Counted from the stretch's first letter, positions 26,062-35,676 are shown. The stretch: DNA of 64,000 nucleotides from Natronococcus pandeyae (GCF_008122205.1 NZ_PHNJ01000019.1:28494-92493); one strand, 5' to 3'. The notes: generated from the sequence alone by a model not told the origin. Numbers and translations: made by a program.

Positions 26062-27324
26062 TCACCGGTCTCGCGGTGACTCCGCCGCGCGATTCGTCAC
26101 GTCGACCTCGTACCCGTGGTCGGCGATCGACTCGACGATGTTTCGGGCGTGTCCCGCACCGCTGGTTTCGACCTGGAAGATCAGGTAGGCCTCGCCGACG
26201 TCCAGATCCTCGAGAGCGCGGTCGTGGCGAACGGTCTGGATGTTAGCGCCGTGGTCGGCGATGACGCCGGAGAGCTCCGCCATCTTCCCGGGTCGGTCGT
26301 CGATGTGGACCCGCAGTCGCAGGATCTGATCGCGGTGCGTCAGGGCGTGAATGAGTATCGCGCGGAGCATCGTCATGTCGAGGTTGCCGCCACAGAGCAA
26401 CGGCATCACGCGTTCACCGTCGACGTCGAGCGCGTCGCTTCGGATCGCCGCGACCGCGGCGGCACCGGCCCCTTCGACCAGCTGTTTCGCTCGCTCCAGC
26501 AGCACGAGGACGGCCTCAGCGATCTCGCCGTTCGTCACCGTGACGACCTCGTCGACGTGTCGGTCGATGATCGAGAGCGTCAGCTCGGAGATGCCGCCCG
26601 TCGCGATCCCGTCGGCGATGGTGTCGACCGACTCGAGCGTCTGCGGGGCGCCCTTGTCGAGGCTCTCGGGAACGGTCGCCGCCTCCGCTGCCTGGACGCC
26701 GACGATCCGCGTCTCCGGACTACGCTCGGCGAACGCGGTCGCGATCCCGCTAATGAGGCCGCCGCCACCGATCGGCACGACGACGGTGTCGATCTCGGGG
26801 TCGTCCTCGACCATCTCGAGGCCGAGCGTTCCCTGGCCGGCGACGATCGCCGGATCGTCGAACGCGTGGACGAACTCGGCCTCGGACTCGGCGGCCAACT
26901 CGCGCGCAAAGGCCGTCGCTTCCTGGAAGTCGTTGCCGACGAGTTCGACGGTCCCGCCGTAGCCACGGGTGGCGTCGATCTTCGTCTGGGGAGCGGCCGT
27001 CGGCATGACGATCGTCGAGTCGACGCCGAGTTTCGTCGCGGCGAGGGCGACGCCCTGAGCATGGTTGCCGGCGCTCGCCGCGACGACCTGCTCGAGGTCC
27101 CCCTCCTCGAGACAGCGCTGGATCTTGTTGTACGCCCCGCGGGTCTTGAACGACCCCGTCCACTGGAGGTGCTCGAGTTTGAGCACGACTTCCGCTGCGC
27201 CGGTCATCGCCTCGAGCGACGTGCTCCGCTCGACCGGCGTCCGCTTGACGACCGACGGATCGTCGAGTCGCTCCCGGGCTGCTTCGACGTCGGCGAACGT
27301 GACGGGAAGTTCGTCTCGGTTCAT
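26062..27324 (-). CDS. ilvA: Threonine/serine ammonia-lyase with C-terminal ACT domain
   Basis: A 420-residue fold-type II PLP enzyme. The PLP lysine is Lys60 in WTGSFKTRGAYNK, and the phosphate loop is PIGGGGLISG. The C-terminal ACT domain (about 330-410; LRVHIDDRPGKMAELSGVIA) senses amino acids, usually isoleucine or valine. It deaminates threonine to 2-oxobutyrate and often serine to pyruvate. It starts 4 nt after the folD stop, so folD and ilvA form one operon. That pairing suggests a role in converting serine, made from glycine plus methylene-THF, to pyruvate, besides isoleucine synthesis. Confidence 0.88.
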   Translation of the reverse strand: MNRDELPVTFADVEAARERLDDPSVVKRTPVERSTSLEAMTGAAEVVLKLEHLQWTGSFKTRGAYNKIQRCLEEGDLEQVVAASAGNHAQGVALAATKLGVDSTIVMPTAAPQTKIDATRGYGGTVELVGNDFQEATAFARELAAESEAEFVHAFDDPAIVAGQGTLGLEMVEDDPEIDTVVVPIGGGGLISGIATAFAERSPETRIVGVQAAEAATVPESLDKGAPQTLESVDTIADGIATGGISELTLSIIDRHVDEVVTVTNGEIAEAVLVLLERAKQLVEGAGAAAVAAIRSDALDVDGERVMPLLCGGNLDMTMLRAILIHALTHRDQILRLRVHIDDRPGKMAELSGVIADHGANIQTVRHDRALEDLDVGEAYLIFQVETSGAGHARNIVESIADHGYEVDVTNRAAESPRDR

Positions 27325-27328
27325 CGTC

Positions 27329-28222
27329 TCACGGGAGTTCGACCGGAACGTCCGCCTGGTTGCTGGCCGCTGCGACCGTGTTGTACAGCAACATCGCGAT
27401 CGTCATCGGGCCGACGCCGCCCGGGACCGGCGTGATGACGTCGGCTTTCTCTTTCGCGCTCTCGAACTCGACGTCGCCGACGAGTTCGTACCCCTTCTCG
27501 GTATCTGCGTCTACGCGGTTGACGCCGACGTCGATCACCGTCGCGCCCTCGTCGATCATCGAGCCGTCGATCAGTTCGGGGTAGCCGGCGGCCGCGATCA
27601 CGATATCCGCTTCCCGGGTCTTCGCCCCCAGATCCGCCGTCCTGGAGTGACAGACCGTCGTCGTCGCGTTTCCGCCCGGCGCTTTTTGGATGAGCAGGTT
27701 CGCCATCGGTTTGCCGACGATGTCCGATCGGCCGACGACGACCGCGTGCTTTCCCTCGGTGTCGACGTCCGCCGCCTCGAGGAGCTTCTGGATTCCGTGG
27801 GGAGTGCACGGCTTGAACCGCGGGTTGCCGGCGACGAGACGCCCGACGTTCTCGGGGTGAAAGCCGTCGACGTCCTTGCGCGGATCGACGCTTCGAAGCA
27901 CCGCCGCGCGGTCGACGTGGTCCGGAACCGGCATCTGGACGAGAACGCCGTGAACGTCGGGATCCTCGTTCATCGCCGCGACGATCTCGAGCAGTTCGTC
28001 GGCGGGGGCGTCCGGATCGAGTTCGCGGTGGATTCCCTCGATACCGAGGTCCTCGCAGGCCCGCTGTTTCATCGAGACGTAGGTCTCGCTCGCAGCGTCC
28101 TCGCTCATCAGCACCGTCGCGAGACCTGGCGTCACGCCCTCGTCCTCGAGGGCGTCGACGCAGTTACGGAGGTCGTCCCGAATTCGGTTCGCCACTGCGT
28201 TGCCGTCGACGACGTGGGTCAC
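27329..28222 (-). CDS. folD: Methylene-THF dehydrogenase / methenyl-THF cyclohydrolase
   Basis: A 297-residue FolD with canonical active-site residues: Tyr48 and Lys52 in SETYVSMKQRAC, KDVDGFHPENVGRL, and the NADP-site GRSDIVGKPMANLL. It ends in the family signature TPVPGGVGPMTIAMLL. It oxidises 5,10-methylene-THF to methenyl-THF and hydrolyses that to 10-formyl-THF. It sits between the demethylase-type genes and Fhs in the inferred pathway. It is the first gene of an operon with ilvA. A second, altered FolD is at 38554-39504. Confidence 0.95.
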   Translation of the reverse strand: MTHVVDGNAVANRIRDDLRNCVDALEDEGVTPGLATVLMSEDAASETYVSMKQRACEDLGIEGIHRELDPDAPADELLEIVAAMNEDPDVHGVLVQMPVPDHVDRAAVLRSVDPRKDVDGFHPENVGRLVAGNPRFKPCTPHGIQKLLEAADVDTEGKHAVVVGRSDIVGKPMANLLIQKAPGGNATTTVCHSRTADLGAKTREADIVIAAAGYPELIDGSMIDEGATVIDVGVNRVDADTEKGYELVGDVEFESAKEKADVITPVPGGVGPMTIAMLLYNTVAAASNQADVPVELP

Positions 28223-28592
28223 GGTCGTTCACCCGCTCTCGTATCGTCCGTGTTGGTTGCGTCGCAGATCATGCTCGTTCACCGCCGTGTCGCTCGCCGC
28301 CCCGTGGCCGGCTGTGCGCGTTGGGCGATACTGGGAGCTAGCAATGTGTAACGTTATCAATGCACTGTCCCTGCCGGATCGAGCGCGGATCTCGAGGTCC
28401 CGCGGGTCGAACTCCACAACGTATATCCGATCCATCATGTGTAGTCGGACGAAACTCGATCCACGGATACCGGTTTTCGAAATTGGAACGTCGGTTTCCG
28501 GGCGTTGTGGCGCCCCTACGCCCCGGTATCGAGGATACAGTAACGACAGCTGACTCCTACTTTTATAGTCTGCGGCGGTTATGTGTGTGCCA
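28223..28592. other. Divergent promoter region folD / DmdA-like gene
   Basis: 370 nt. It contains a TATA-like box for the DmdA-like gene (28558-28567). No convincing gene is present on either strand. Confidence 0.45.
28558..28567 (+). promoter_or_regulatory. TATA-like box of the DmdA-like gene
   Basis: TACTTTTATA lies about 30 nt before ATG 28593. This is typical archaeal TATA spacing for a leaderless mRNA and favours 28593 over the ATG at 28581. Confidence 0.5.
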
Positions 28593-29978
28593 ATGTCTGG
28601 CAACAAGCCACCGGAGCAGGACAGTCAGAACAGTATGGAGCACCCGAACTATCCGAGCGTCGATCAGTCGGACCGAACCCTTCCGAGAAACCTTCGCCAG
28701 TCCGGCGATCCGGGGATCGAGATGCTCGTCTCGACGCGCGTCCGGAAGTCGCCGTTCTTCCACAAGTCGTTCGTGGAGAACGGCGCCTGGCGAGCGACGG
28801 TCTACAACCGGATCTACCACCCGCGCGGGATGTTGAAACCGGAAGAAGGCGGGATGATGGAGGAGTACGACGCGCTGGTCAACCACGTGACCCTGTGGGA
28901 CGTCGCCGTCGAACGCCAGATCCGGGTGAAAGGCCCCGACGCCGAGGCCCTGACGAACTACGTCATCACCCGCGACGCGACCGAGATCGAACCGATGCAC
29001 GGGAAGTACGTCATCCTCTGTAACGAGGACGGCGGCATCCTCAACGATCCCGTACTGCTGCGACCGGGCGAAGACGAGTTCTGGTTCTCGATCTCGGACT
29101 CGACGCTGATGCAGTGGCTGCAGGGCGTCAACGTCGGGAAGAACTTCGACGTCGAGATCGACGAGATCGACGTCGCACCGATGCAGATCCAGGGGCCGAA
29201 ATCGGTCGACGTAATGGTCGAGGTCGTCGGCGAGGAGGTCGAAGAGATCCCCTACTACGGCCTGATGGAAGCCGAGATCGACGGCGTGTCGGTGCTCGTG
29301 AGCCAGACCGGCTTCTCCGGCGAGAAAGGCTTCGAGATCTACGTCAAGGAGGCCTCGAAGTACGCCGAACGCGTCTGGGATCCCGTCCTCGAGTCCGTCA
29401 GGGATCACGGCGGGATGCAGGTCGCGCCGGCACACCACCGCCGCATCGCCGCGGGGATCCTCTCGTGGGGCCAGGACATGGACCACGAGACCTCGCCGTT
29501 CCAGGTTAACCTCGGCTACCAGGTGCCCGACGACAAGGCGGCCGACTACGTCGGCAAGGAGGAACTCGAGCGCCAGAAAGCCGAAATCGAGGACGGAAAC
29601 TACCCGTTCGTCCACAAGATGGTCGGGCTCAAGATGGCCGGCGAGCCGGTCCGGGACTACGCGCCGGACTTCTGGCTCATCTCCGACCCCGACACCGGCG
29701 AGGAGTGCGGCTACGTCACGTCGCCGTGGTACAACCCCGAACTCGAGACGAACCTCGCGCTCGGCTTCGTCCCGGCCGAGAAGCTCGACGGCGACCCGAT
29801 GGAGGTCTACGACGGCGACATCGAGACGGAGTTCCAGGTCCACCTGCCGGACGAGTACGCCGAGGAGCCCGGCGAGCCGGTGTACGCCAAAGTCTCGGGG
29901 GTCCCGTTCAAGCCGTCGGTCAACCCGAGCGCCCGGGAGCAGGCCAAACTGAACGCCAAGGAGGAGGCGTCCGAGTGA
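28593..29978 (+). CDS. DmdA-like THF-dependent demethylase (GcvT/aminomethyltransferase family)
   Basis: A 461-residue GcvT-fold protein. After an acidic 40-residue N-terminus, the core reads VWDVAVERQ-like (LWDVAVERQIRVKGPDAEAL), NEDGGILNDPVLL, FWFSISDSTLMQWLQGV, MQIQGPKSVDVM, TGFSGEKGFEIYVKE. This order and wording resemble the DMSP demethylase DmdA more than glycine-cleavage T protein, from my memory of the family. DmdA moves a methyl group from dimethylsulfoniopropionate to THF, giving 5-methyl-THF. Relatives demethylate other methoxy- or methylated compounds, so the substrate here (DMSP, betaine or a methoxy-aromatic) is open. A MetF-like gene follows on the same strand after 161 nt, as needed to oxidise methyl-THF. 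It is longer than bacterial DmdA (about 370), because of N- and C-terminal extensions. Confidence 0.72.
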   Translation: MSGNKPPEQDSQNSMEHPNYPSVDQSDRTLPRNLRQSGDPGIEMLVSTRVRKSPFFHKSFVENGAWRATVYNRIYHPRGMLKPEEGGMMEEYDALVNHVTLWDVAVERQIRVKGPDAEALTNYVITRDATEIEPMHGKYVILCNEDGGILNDPVLLRPGEDEFWFSISDSTLMQWLQGVNVGKNFDVEIDEIDVAPMQIQGPKSVDVMVEVVGEEVEEIPYYGLMEAEIDGVSVLVSQTGFSGEKGFEIYVKEASKYAERVWDPVLESVRDHGGMQVAPAHHRRIAAGILSWGQDMDHETSPFQVNLGYQVPDDKAADYVGKEELERQKAEIEDGNYPFVHKMVGLKMAGEPVRDYAPDFWLISDPDTGEECGYVTSPWYNPELETNLALGFVPAEKLDGDPMEVYDGDIETEFQVHLPDEYAEEPGEPVYAKVSGVPFKPSVNPSAREQAKLNAKEEASE

Positions 29979-30139
29979 ATCGTGAGCGGGAGCGCCAGCG
30001 CGGGAGATCGGTACGTACGTGAGGGACGAGGACCAAAACGACCTCGATGGCGACCGACGATCGACCGCGCTCGACCCCGGCCACCGACGGTCGTGAGCGA
30101 GCCGCCCCGACGCGTGCGAGCCACCGCGTGATCTAACGC

Positions 30140-31006
30140 ATGTCATCAGAGATACACTCATCCGCGACGGCGGACGGCGTCATCGAGCTGCTCGAGGAGC
30201 CGCGCTACGAGCTGATGCCGTTCGACAGCATGGACGAGCAACTGGAGCACCTCCCCGACGGTGCGGAGGTCGCCATCACCACCTCGCCCACGCTCGGCAT
30301 CGAGGCGACGGTCGACTGGAGCGAGCGAGCGGCCGACCGCGGCTACGAGATCGTCCCGCACATCGCGGCGCGCTACGTCCGCGGCGAGGACCACCTCGAG
30401 GAGATCGCGGGCCGGCTCGTCGACGCCGGCGTGACCGATATCTTCGTCCCCGGCGGCGACCGGGACGAGCCCGCCGGCGAGTACGCGTCGGCCTACGAAC
30501 TGCTGGCGGCGCTCGAGGAGCTGGAGTACGCGTTCGCGGACGTCGGCATCACCGGCTACCCGGAGGGCCACGCGTTCCTCGACGAGCAGACCCTCTCCGA
30601 CTCGATGGCGAGAAAGGAACCGTTCGCCACGTACGTCGTGACACAGCTGTGTTACGATCCGGACGCCATCGTCGAGTGGATCGGCACGATCCGGAATCGC
30701 GGGGTCGAACTGCCCGTCGAGGTGGGTATCCCGGGCGTCATGAACTATCAGCGACTGCTGGGAATCTCGAAGAAGGTCGGCGTCGGCGACTCGGTTCGCT
30801 TCCTCCAGAAGACGAGCGGGATACTCGGCTTCGTTCGCCAACTCGTCGGTTCCCGCGGGAAGTACGCGCCCGACGAACTCGTCGAAGGGCTCGCGCCTTA
30901 CGCCACGGATCCCCACTACGACGTTCGCGGCGTTCACATCTACGCGTTCAACCAGGTACCGGACCTCGAGTCGTGGCGGGCAGAGACCCTGGCCCAGTAC
31001 CGGTAA
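30140..31006 (+). CDS. Methylenetetrahydrofolate reductase-like protein (MetF family)
   Basis: A 288-residue TIM-barrel protein. MetF-type blocks are visible: AITTSPTLGIEATVDWSERA, EIVPHIAARYV, DIFVPGGDRDEPAGEY, ITGYPEGHAF and VTQLCYDPDAIVEWI. MetF interconverts 5,10-methylene-THF and 5-methyl-THF with a flavin. Downstream of the DmdA-like gene it would run as an oxidase of methyl-THF, feeding FolD and Fhs. It diverges from textbook bacterial MetF and could use an unusual electron acceptor. It probably follows the DmdA-like gene in one transcript despite the 161-nt gap. Confidence 0.8.
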   Translation: MSSEIHSSATADGVIELLEEPRYELMPFDSMDEQLEHLPDGAEVAITTSPTLGIEATVDWSERAADRGYEIVPHIAARYVRGEDHLEEIAGRLVDAGVTDIFVPGGDRDEPAGEYASAYELLAALEELEYAFADVGITGYPEGHAFLDEQTLSDSMARKEPFATYVVTQLCYDPDAIVEWIGTIRNRGVELPVEVGIPGVMNYQRLLGISKKVGVGDSVRFLQKTSGILGFVRQLVGSRGKYAPDELVEGLAPYATDPHYDVRGVHIYAFNQVPDLESWRAETLAQYR

Positions 31007-31033
31007 CCCGCCGGGCCGTCGGTCCCGGACCCG

Positions 31034-31897
31034 TCACTCGCTCTCTTTTCGCTCCTGTGTCGGGTGTTCTGAGATGTACACCTTCATGTTGTTCGGCACG
31101 TCCTCCGTAACCCACGAGTTCGCGCCGATACTGACGTGGTCGCCGACGGTGACCGCACCCAGCACCTTCGTTCCGGCCCCGATCACGACGTGATCGCCGA
31201 TATCCGGGTGACGCTTGTACCCTTTCTTCAACGTCTTCGCCTCGTCCTCTTCCTCCTCGAAGTGGAGCGCACCCAGCGTCACGTCCTGGTAGAGGCGAAC
31301 CCAGTCGCCGATCGTCGCCGTCTCGCCGATGACGACGCCGGTTCCGTGGTCGATAAAAAAGTATTCGCCAATCTCCGCACCCGGGTGAATGTCGATCCCC
31401 GTCACCGTCTTCGCGTACTCGGTAAGTTCCCGCGCGTACTCGGCCGTCCCGGCCTCGTACAGGGCGTGTGCGACCCGTTGCATCATGATGGCCTGGAAGC
31501 CGGGATACGATCGGATGACTTCGACGTAGGACTTCGCGGCAGGATCGCCCTTGTAGGCGGCCTCGACGTCCTTTTTGAGCGTCGTCCGAAGTTCGGGCAG
31601 TCGGTCGAGCACGTCGTCGACCGTCTCGGACGGATCCGTCCCCGAATACGGTCGGATCCCGCGACAGTACAGCGCTCCCAGTTCCGACAGCACGTCCCGT
31701 ATCGCTGGCTCGTCCTCGAGCAGGCCGTCGGCGTTCCAGCACCTGGGGAACAGGAGCCGTCTGAGCAGCCCCATCTCCGCCCGCCGATGCTCCCACTCCG
31801 GAAAGTTCATCGACGACCGCGTCGGGAAGGGGTCGGCGTCCGTCTCGTAGGCTTCACGGAGTTGCGCGTGTGCATCGCCCGTGTATCTGTAGTCCAT
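31034..31897 (-). CDS. cysE: Serine O-acetyltransferase
   Basis: A 287-residue protein. The C-terminal half is a left-handed beta helix of hexapeptide repeats (IDIHPGAEIGEYFFIDHGTG; VVIGETATIGDWVRLYQDVT; GDHVSIGANSWV), which is the CysE/EpsC core. The helical N-terminal domain includes the trimer/hexamer contacts. It acetylates serine with acetyl-CoA as the first step to cysteine. It is convergent with the MetF-like gene, 27 nt apart. In this neighbourhood it would draw on the serine produced from glycine and methylene-THF. Confidence 0.9.
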   Translation of the reverse strand: MDYRYTGDAHAQLREAYETDADPFPTRSSMNFPEWEHRRAEMGLLRRLLFPRCWNADGLLEDEPAIRDVLSELGALYCRGIRPYSGTDPSETVDDVLDRLPELRTTLKKDVEAAYKGDPAAKSYVEVIRSYPGFQAIMMQRVAHALYEAGTAEYARELTEYAKTVTGIDIHPGAEIGEYFFIDHGTGVVIGETATIGDWVRLYQDVTLGALHFEEEEDEAKTLKKGYKRHPDIGDHVVIGAGTKVLGAVTVGDHVSIGANSWVTEDVPNNMKVYISEHPTQERKESE

Positions 31898-32147
31898 GTC
31901 GCGTTAGTTCTTCGCGTGCTTCGTACAAAGTCGTTAGATGACCGACCCCCCTTCTGGACGGGGTCGATTCACCGAAGAGCCGGCGCCATAACTACAGGGG
32001 AGGAACGGTGGATCGACTACGCATCGATCCACGACCGACGTCGTGTCAGTCGTTCATCTGTTCCACAACTTTCCACCGTTCATCTATCAAGATGTGGGCT
32101 GTTACCAATGAGCAAAATACTAAGTAGACATGTGACAATCGAAAACC

Positions 32148-33752
32148 ATGTCCCAGGAGGACGAGCTATTCGTACGGGAAGCAACGGGGCTGGTCCGGGA
32201 GTGGTCGTCGTACGACGCGTGGGTCTACGCGTTCCTGTCGGTGAACGTCATTACGCTCGGATTTTACATCTGGACATTCAACGCGTTCATCCCGCAGGGA
32301 AGTCCGATACTCGCGACGATTATCGCCGTCGTCGCGATCACGTTCCAGAACGCGGTGTACGCCACGCTCGTCTCGTCCATGCCGCGCGTCGGCGGCGATT
32401 ATATCTGGCAAAGCCGTATTCTGGGCGGCTTTTGGGGGTTCTTTCTGGCGTGGCCCGGCTGGGTGTTCATCCTGTGGCTGTGGGTTCCCATCTACGGCGA
32501 GATACTGTCCTGGCTCGTCTTCGCGCCGCTCTCGGCGCTGGCCGGCTATCCCGAACTCGCGCGCTTCTGGAGTACGGGCACGGGACTGTTCGTCTCGTCG
32601 ATGGTCGTGATCGCGTTCGCGTTCATCTACGTCAGCCTCGGCATGCGATGGTACGCGCGGATCCAGCAGACGTTGTTTTACGTCGGCGTCGTCGGGCTCG
32701 TCGTGTTCGTCGGCAGCCTGCTGACCACGTCCCCGTCCGAGTTCGAGGGGACGTTCGATTCGTACATGGCGGCGTGGCTCCCCGACGAGGGAATCACGTA
32801 CCAGGGAGTCATCGACGTCAGCGCCGAAGCCGGCGTCGAGTTCGCCTCGCTCTGGAGTCTGAACTGGCGGGCGTCGTACCTGCTGTTCCCCATGCTGCTG
32901 TTCTGGATCATGTGGACGGTGTGGGGATCGACCCTGTTCGGCGAGGTCCGGGAAGCCGGCGAGTGGCGGAAGATGTTCACCGTCTTCGAGGCCGCGCTGG
33001 TCGCCGCCGCGGTCCTGGCGATCTTCCTGTGGATACTGTTCAGCAACGCGATCGATTACACCTTCTACCAGGCGCTCAACTGGTCGTACTTCGTCGGCTC
33101 CGGCGAACTGCAGTGGGTCTCCTCGCCGACGCTGCTCGCGGCGATGGCGGCCGGCGGCGGCTGGCTCGGTGGGCTGATCGTCGTCCTGATGGGCGGCTGG
33201 TTCTTCGCCTGGTCCGGAACCGTCTTCCTCTCCTCGACGCGCGTCATCTTCGCGACGGCGTTCGACCGGACGATCCCCGAGACGTTCTCGGAGGTCAAGA
33301 CGCGGTTCAACTCGCCGATCTACGCCATCCTCATGATGGTCGTGCCGGCCAGTATTCTGACCGTCGTCTACTTCTTCGTGCCGGGCTTCGAGACGCTGAC
33401 GCTGGCCGCGACCTTCGCCATCGCCATCACCTTCTTCGGGTCGACGGTCGCGTGCATGCTGTTCCCGCTCCGCCGGCCCGAACTGTTCTCGCAGAATCCC
33501 ATGTCGGACTACACGATCGGGAGCGTTCCGATCATCTCGATCGTCGCCGGCGTCTACGCGCTCATCCTGCTGTCGGTGTTCTACTTCTGGGCCACTCGAG
33601 ACGCGTACGGACTGAACAACGTCTACTCCGCCGGCTTCATCGCCTTCCTCTACGTCCTCGCCGCGGCGATCTACTTCGGGATGAAGTACTACCGAAAGGC
33701 GACGGAAGGCGTCGACTTGGACAAGATTCACTCGGAGATCCCGAAGGACTGA
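32148..33752 (+). CDS. APC-family amino acid/amine permease
   Basis: A 534-residue integral membrane protein with about 12 helices. The N-terminal part contains FQNAVYATLVSSMPRVGGDY, the APC-superfamily helix 2 pattern, and GFFLAWPGWVFILWLWVPIY. Later helices such as ILMMVVPASILTVVYFFVPG are clear. APC carriers exchange or symport amino acids, polyamines or related solutes. Its position beside the C1 genes suggests glycine, sarcosine or another amine as cargo, which is unproven. A TATA-like AAAATACTAAG lies about 30-35 nt upstream. The start is at the only sensible ATG. Confidence 0.85.
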   Translation: MSQEDELFVREATGLVREWSSYDAWVYAFLSVNVITLGFYIWTFNAFIPQGSPILATIIAVVAITFQNAVYATLVSSMPRVGGDYIWQSRILGGFWGFFLAWPGWVFILWLWVPIYGEILSWLVFAPLSALAGYPELARFWSTGTGLFVSSMVVIAFAFIYVSLGMRWYARIQQTLFYVGVVGLVVFVGSLLTTSPSEFEGTFDSYMAAWLPDEGITYQGVIDVSAEAGVEFASLWSLNWRASYLLFPMLLFWIMWTVWGSTLFGEVREAGEWRKMFTVFEAALVAAAVLAIFLWILFSNAIDYTFYQALNWSYFVGSGELQWVSSPTLLAAMAAGGGWLGGLIVVLMGGWFFAWSGTVFLSSTRVIFATAFDRTIPETFSEVKTRFNSPIYAILMMVVPASILTVVYFFVPGFETLTLAATFAIAITFFGSTVACMLFPLRRPELFSQNPMSDYTIGSVPIISIVAGVYALILLSVFYFWATRDAYGLNNVYSAGFIAFLYVLAAAIYFGMKYYRKATEGVDLDKIHSEIPKD

Positions 33753-33836
33753 TCGCTGCGGGTTCGAATCTCGAAGAACGAATCCTCGCGGGTTCCAATC
33801 CTGAAAGACTGATCGGCGCGGTTGCCCGCGACCGAT

Positions 33837-34586
33837 TCAGGTGAGTTCCGGCTTCTTGTACCACTGCTTTCGCTCCCCGATCACCGATCGGAGCTTCCAC
33901 CCGATCGACTTCGGCCGCTCCTCGATCGCCGACCGCAACGTCTCGATCCGGGTCACGACCGCCGCCTCGTCGATCGGGTACTCGTGGTTCTCGACGTGGG
34001 TTTCGACCCGGTCGAGATTCATCGTGATCGTCTTGTACAGCCCCCAGTCGTCGCTACAGAGATCGGAGACGTACTCCGGATCGATCCGCTCGAGGTCGTC
34101 GCCGGCCTCGACGGGGTGGTCGTTCAGCATCGCGATACTGTCTCGCATGTCCCGATCACTGATCTCGACGATCTGGAGTTTCGACAGCAGCAGATCTTCG
34201 ATCGGAAGCGTCGGATCGTCCAGCCCGATGCGGTCTCGCAGGTCCCACGCGTGACAGAACTCGAACCTGTCGATGATGTAGTCGGCCTTTCGCTCGTTCG
34301 TCTCGTCGTAGAACTCCAGCCTGTACCGGTGCATCTTGTTGATCTGGACGTTTTCCTCGTAGCCGAGGTCCGTCATAAGGTCGATGACGGCTTTTCGGTC
34401 CTCCCTGACCCCGACGAAGTCGACGTCGCGGTACTCCCGGTCAAACGGCTCCACTCTGGCGGTCTCGGAGTGGTGACGGATCGCCGTGCCGCCGATCAGT
34501 CGAACGGTGAGTCCGGCGTCTCTCGCCGCCTCGACGACTCGGTGCCCCTCCTCGACGGGGTCCGCCATCGGCGTGCTTTCGCTCAT
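33837..34586 (-). CDS. Nucleotidyltransferase-fold protein
   Basis: A 249-residue protein with the Pol-beta/MNT nucleotidyltransferase motif: LIGGTAIRHHSE (helix-turn around GG), then REYRDVDFVG with the D-x-D metal pair, and a third acidic residue near ADYIIDRF. Such proteins can be toxin-type AMPylases, kinase-like resistance enzymes or antitoxins; no HEPN partner is adjacent. ATG 34586 was preferred over a GTG three codons upstream. It follows the metallophosphoesterase gene with a 70-nt gap on the same strand and may share its promoter. Confidence 0.65.
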   Translation of the reverse strand: MSESTPMADPVEEGHRVVEAARDAGLTVRLIGGTAIRHHSETARVEPFDREYRDVDFVGVREDRKAVIDLMTDLGYEENVQINKMHRYRLEFYDETNERKADYIIDRFEFCHAWDLRDRIGLDDPTLPIEDLLLSKLQIVEISDRDMRDSIAMLNDHPVEAGDDLERIDPEYVSDLCSDDWGLYKTITMNLDRVETHVENHEYPIDEAAVVTRIETLRSAIEERPKSIGWKLRSVIGERKQWYKKPELT

Positions 34587-34656
34587 CGGTCCCACCCGTT
34601 CGTGATCCGTTTCGGCTGGTATCTGGTATCGTTCCCGTTCATGGTGCGTGCTCCGG

Positions 34657-35676
34657 TTAGCCGCGGACGAGACCGAGGACGTTCACCTCCGGGTGAAGAT
34701 CGATCACCGCCCCCTGCAGCGAACCCTCCGAGTAGACGCTTCCCGGGTTCACGGCGACGGTCTCGCCGATCCGCGTCTTCCCCCGCGATTCGTGGACGTG
34801 GCCGTGCAGGGAGAGCGGCGGTTGATACCGCTCGATCACGTTCCTGACGGCCGTGCTGCCGACGGGCTCCGTGGTCTGGGCGCCGTACTTCGGTCGCCGG
34901 TCCTCGTCTAGCTCCGGCGCTTCGTCGAGTTGCGACTCGTAGGGCGGATCGTGGAAGTTGAAGATGCAGCGATCGGTGTCGTCGACGTCGGAGACGATCC
35001 CTTCGAGTCGCCGCTCGAGGTCGTCCTCGTCCTCCTCGCGGTACGTGTCCCACGGGGAGCGGTTGGTCCAGCCGGAGCTGGCCATCGTGTACTCCTCGTC
35101 GATCTCGACGACTTCGCCCTCAGTGAGCGTCACGGCGTCGGACTCCTCCCAGACCGGATCGATCGAAAACGGATCGTCGTTGCCAGGACAGACGAACACC
35201 GGGACGTCCTCGGGGAGTCGCTCCTCGGCGAACGAACACCACTCGCGGACCCGCTTTTTCATCTCGGTCTCGAATATCTCGTCCTCACGCTCTCCGGAGT
35301 CGTCCTCCTTGAGGTCTTCGTACTCCCGTTCGTCGAGCACGTAGGGGTAATAGCCCTGATTCGAGAGGGAGTTGACGAGGTCCTCCAGTTCGTCCTCGTC
35401 CTCGAGCCGGTGCTCGGACCCCGATCGCCGGTACCGGTACTCGTTCCCCTCGTCGATGATCGGGAAGATGGCTTTCCCGGTCGTATCGCCGCCGAGGACG
35501 AGCACATCGGCGTCGTAAAACTCGGCCGAGTTGACGAACTTTCGCCAGCAGACGTCCGATCCGTGGACGTCGGTCGCGAAAAACAGGCGCGTCACTCCCT
35601 CCTCCTTGTCCATCCCGGCGTCTCGCTGCTTGTTCTCCAGGTTGAGTCTGTCCTTGAGATCGGATACGATCCCCAT
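34657..35676 (-). CDS. Calcineurin-like metallophosphoesterase
   Basis: A 339-residue protein with the five metallophosphoesterase motifs in order: FATDVHG (D-x-H), LGGDTTG (GD), CPGNDD (GN-D/H), NFHDPP (H) and LHGHVHES (G-H-x-H). It is a di-metal hydrolase; the family includes nucleases, phosphodiesterases and phosphatases. A very acidic insert (about residues 80-130) is unusual but fits a haloarchaeal protein. It is upstream of the nucleotidyltransferase on the same strand. No specific substrate is implied. Confidence 0.85.
   Translation of the reverse strand: MGIVSDLKDRLNLENKQRDAGMDKEEGVTRLFFATDVHGSDVCWRKFVNSAEFYDADVLVLGGDTTGKAIFPIIDEGNEYRYRRSGSEHRLEDEDELEDLVNSLSNQGYYPYVLDEREYEDLKEDDSGEREDEIFETEMKKRVREWCSFAEERLPEDVPVFVCPGNDDPFSIDPVWEESDAVTLTEGEVVEIDEEYTMASSGWTNRSPWDTYREEDEDDLERRLEGIVSDVDDTDRCIFNFHDPPYESQLDEAPELDEDRRPKYGAQTTEPVGSTAVRNVIERYQPPLSLHGHVHESRGKTRIGETVAVNPGSVYSEGSLQGAVIDLHPEVNVLGLVRG

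Noticed and set aside
28563..30161. 532-codon minus-strand open frame
   Set aside because: Antisense to the DmdA-like gene, which has strong family motifs.
31136..33844. 902-codon plus-strand open frame
   Set aside because: Overlaps cysE and the APC permease in the wrong frames; Arg-rich and without motifs.
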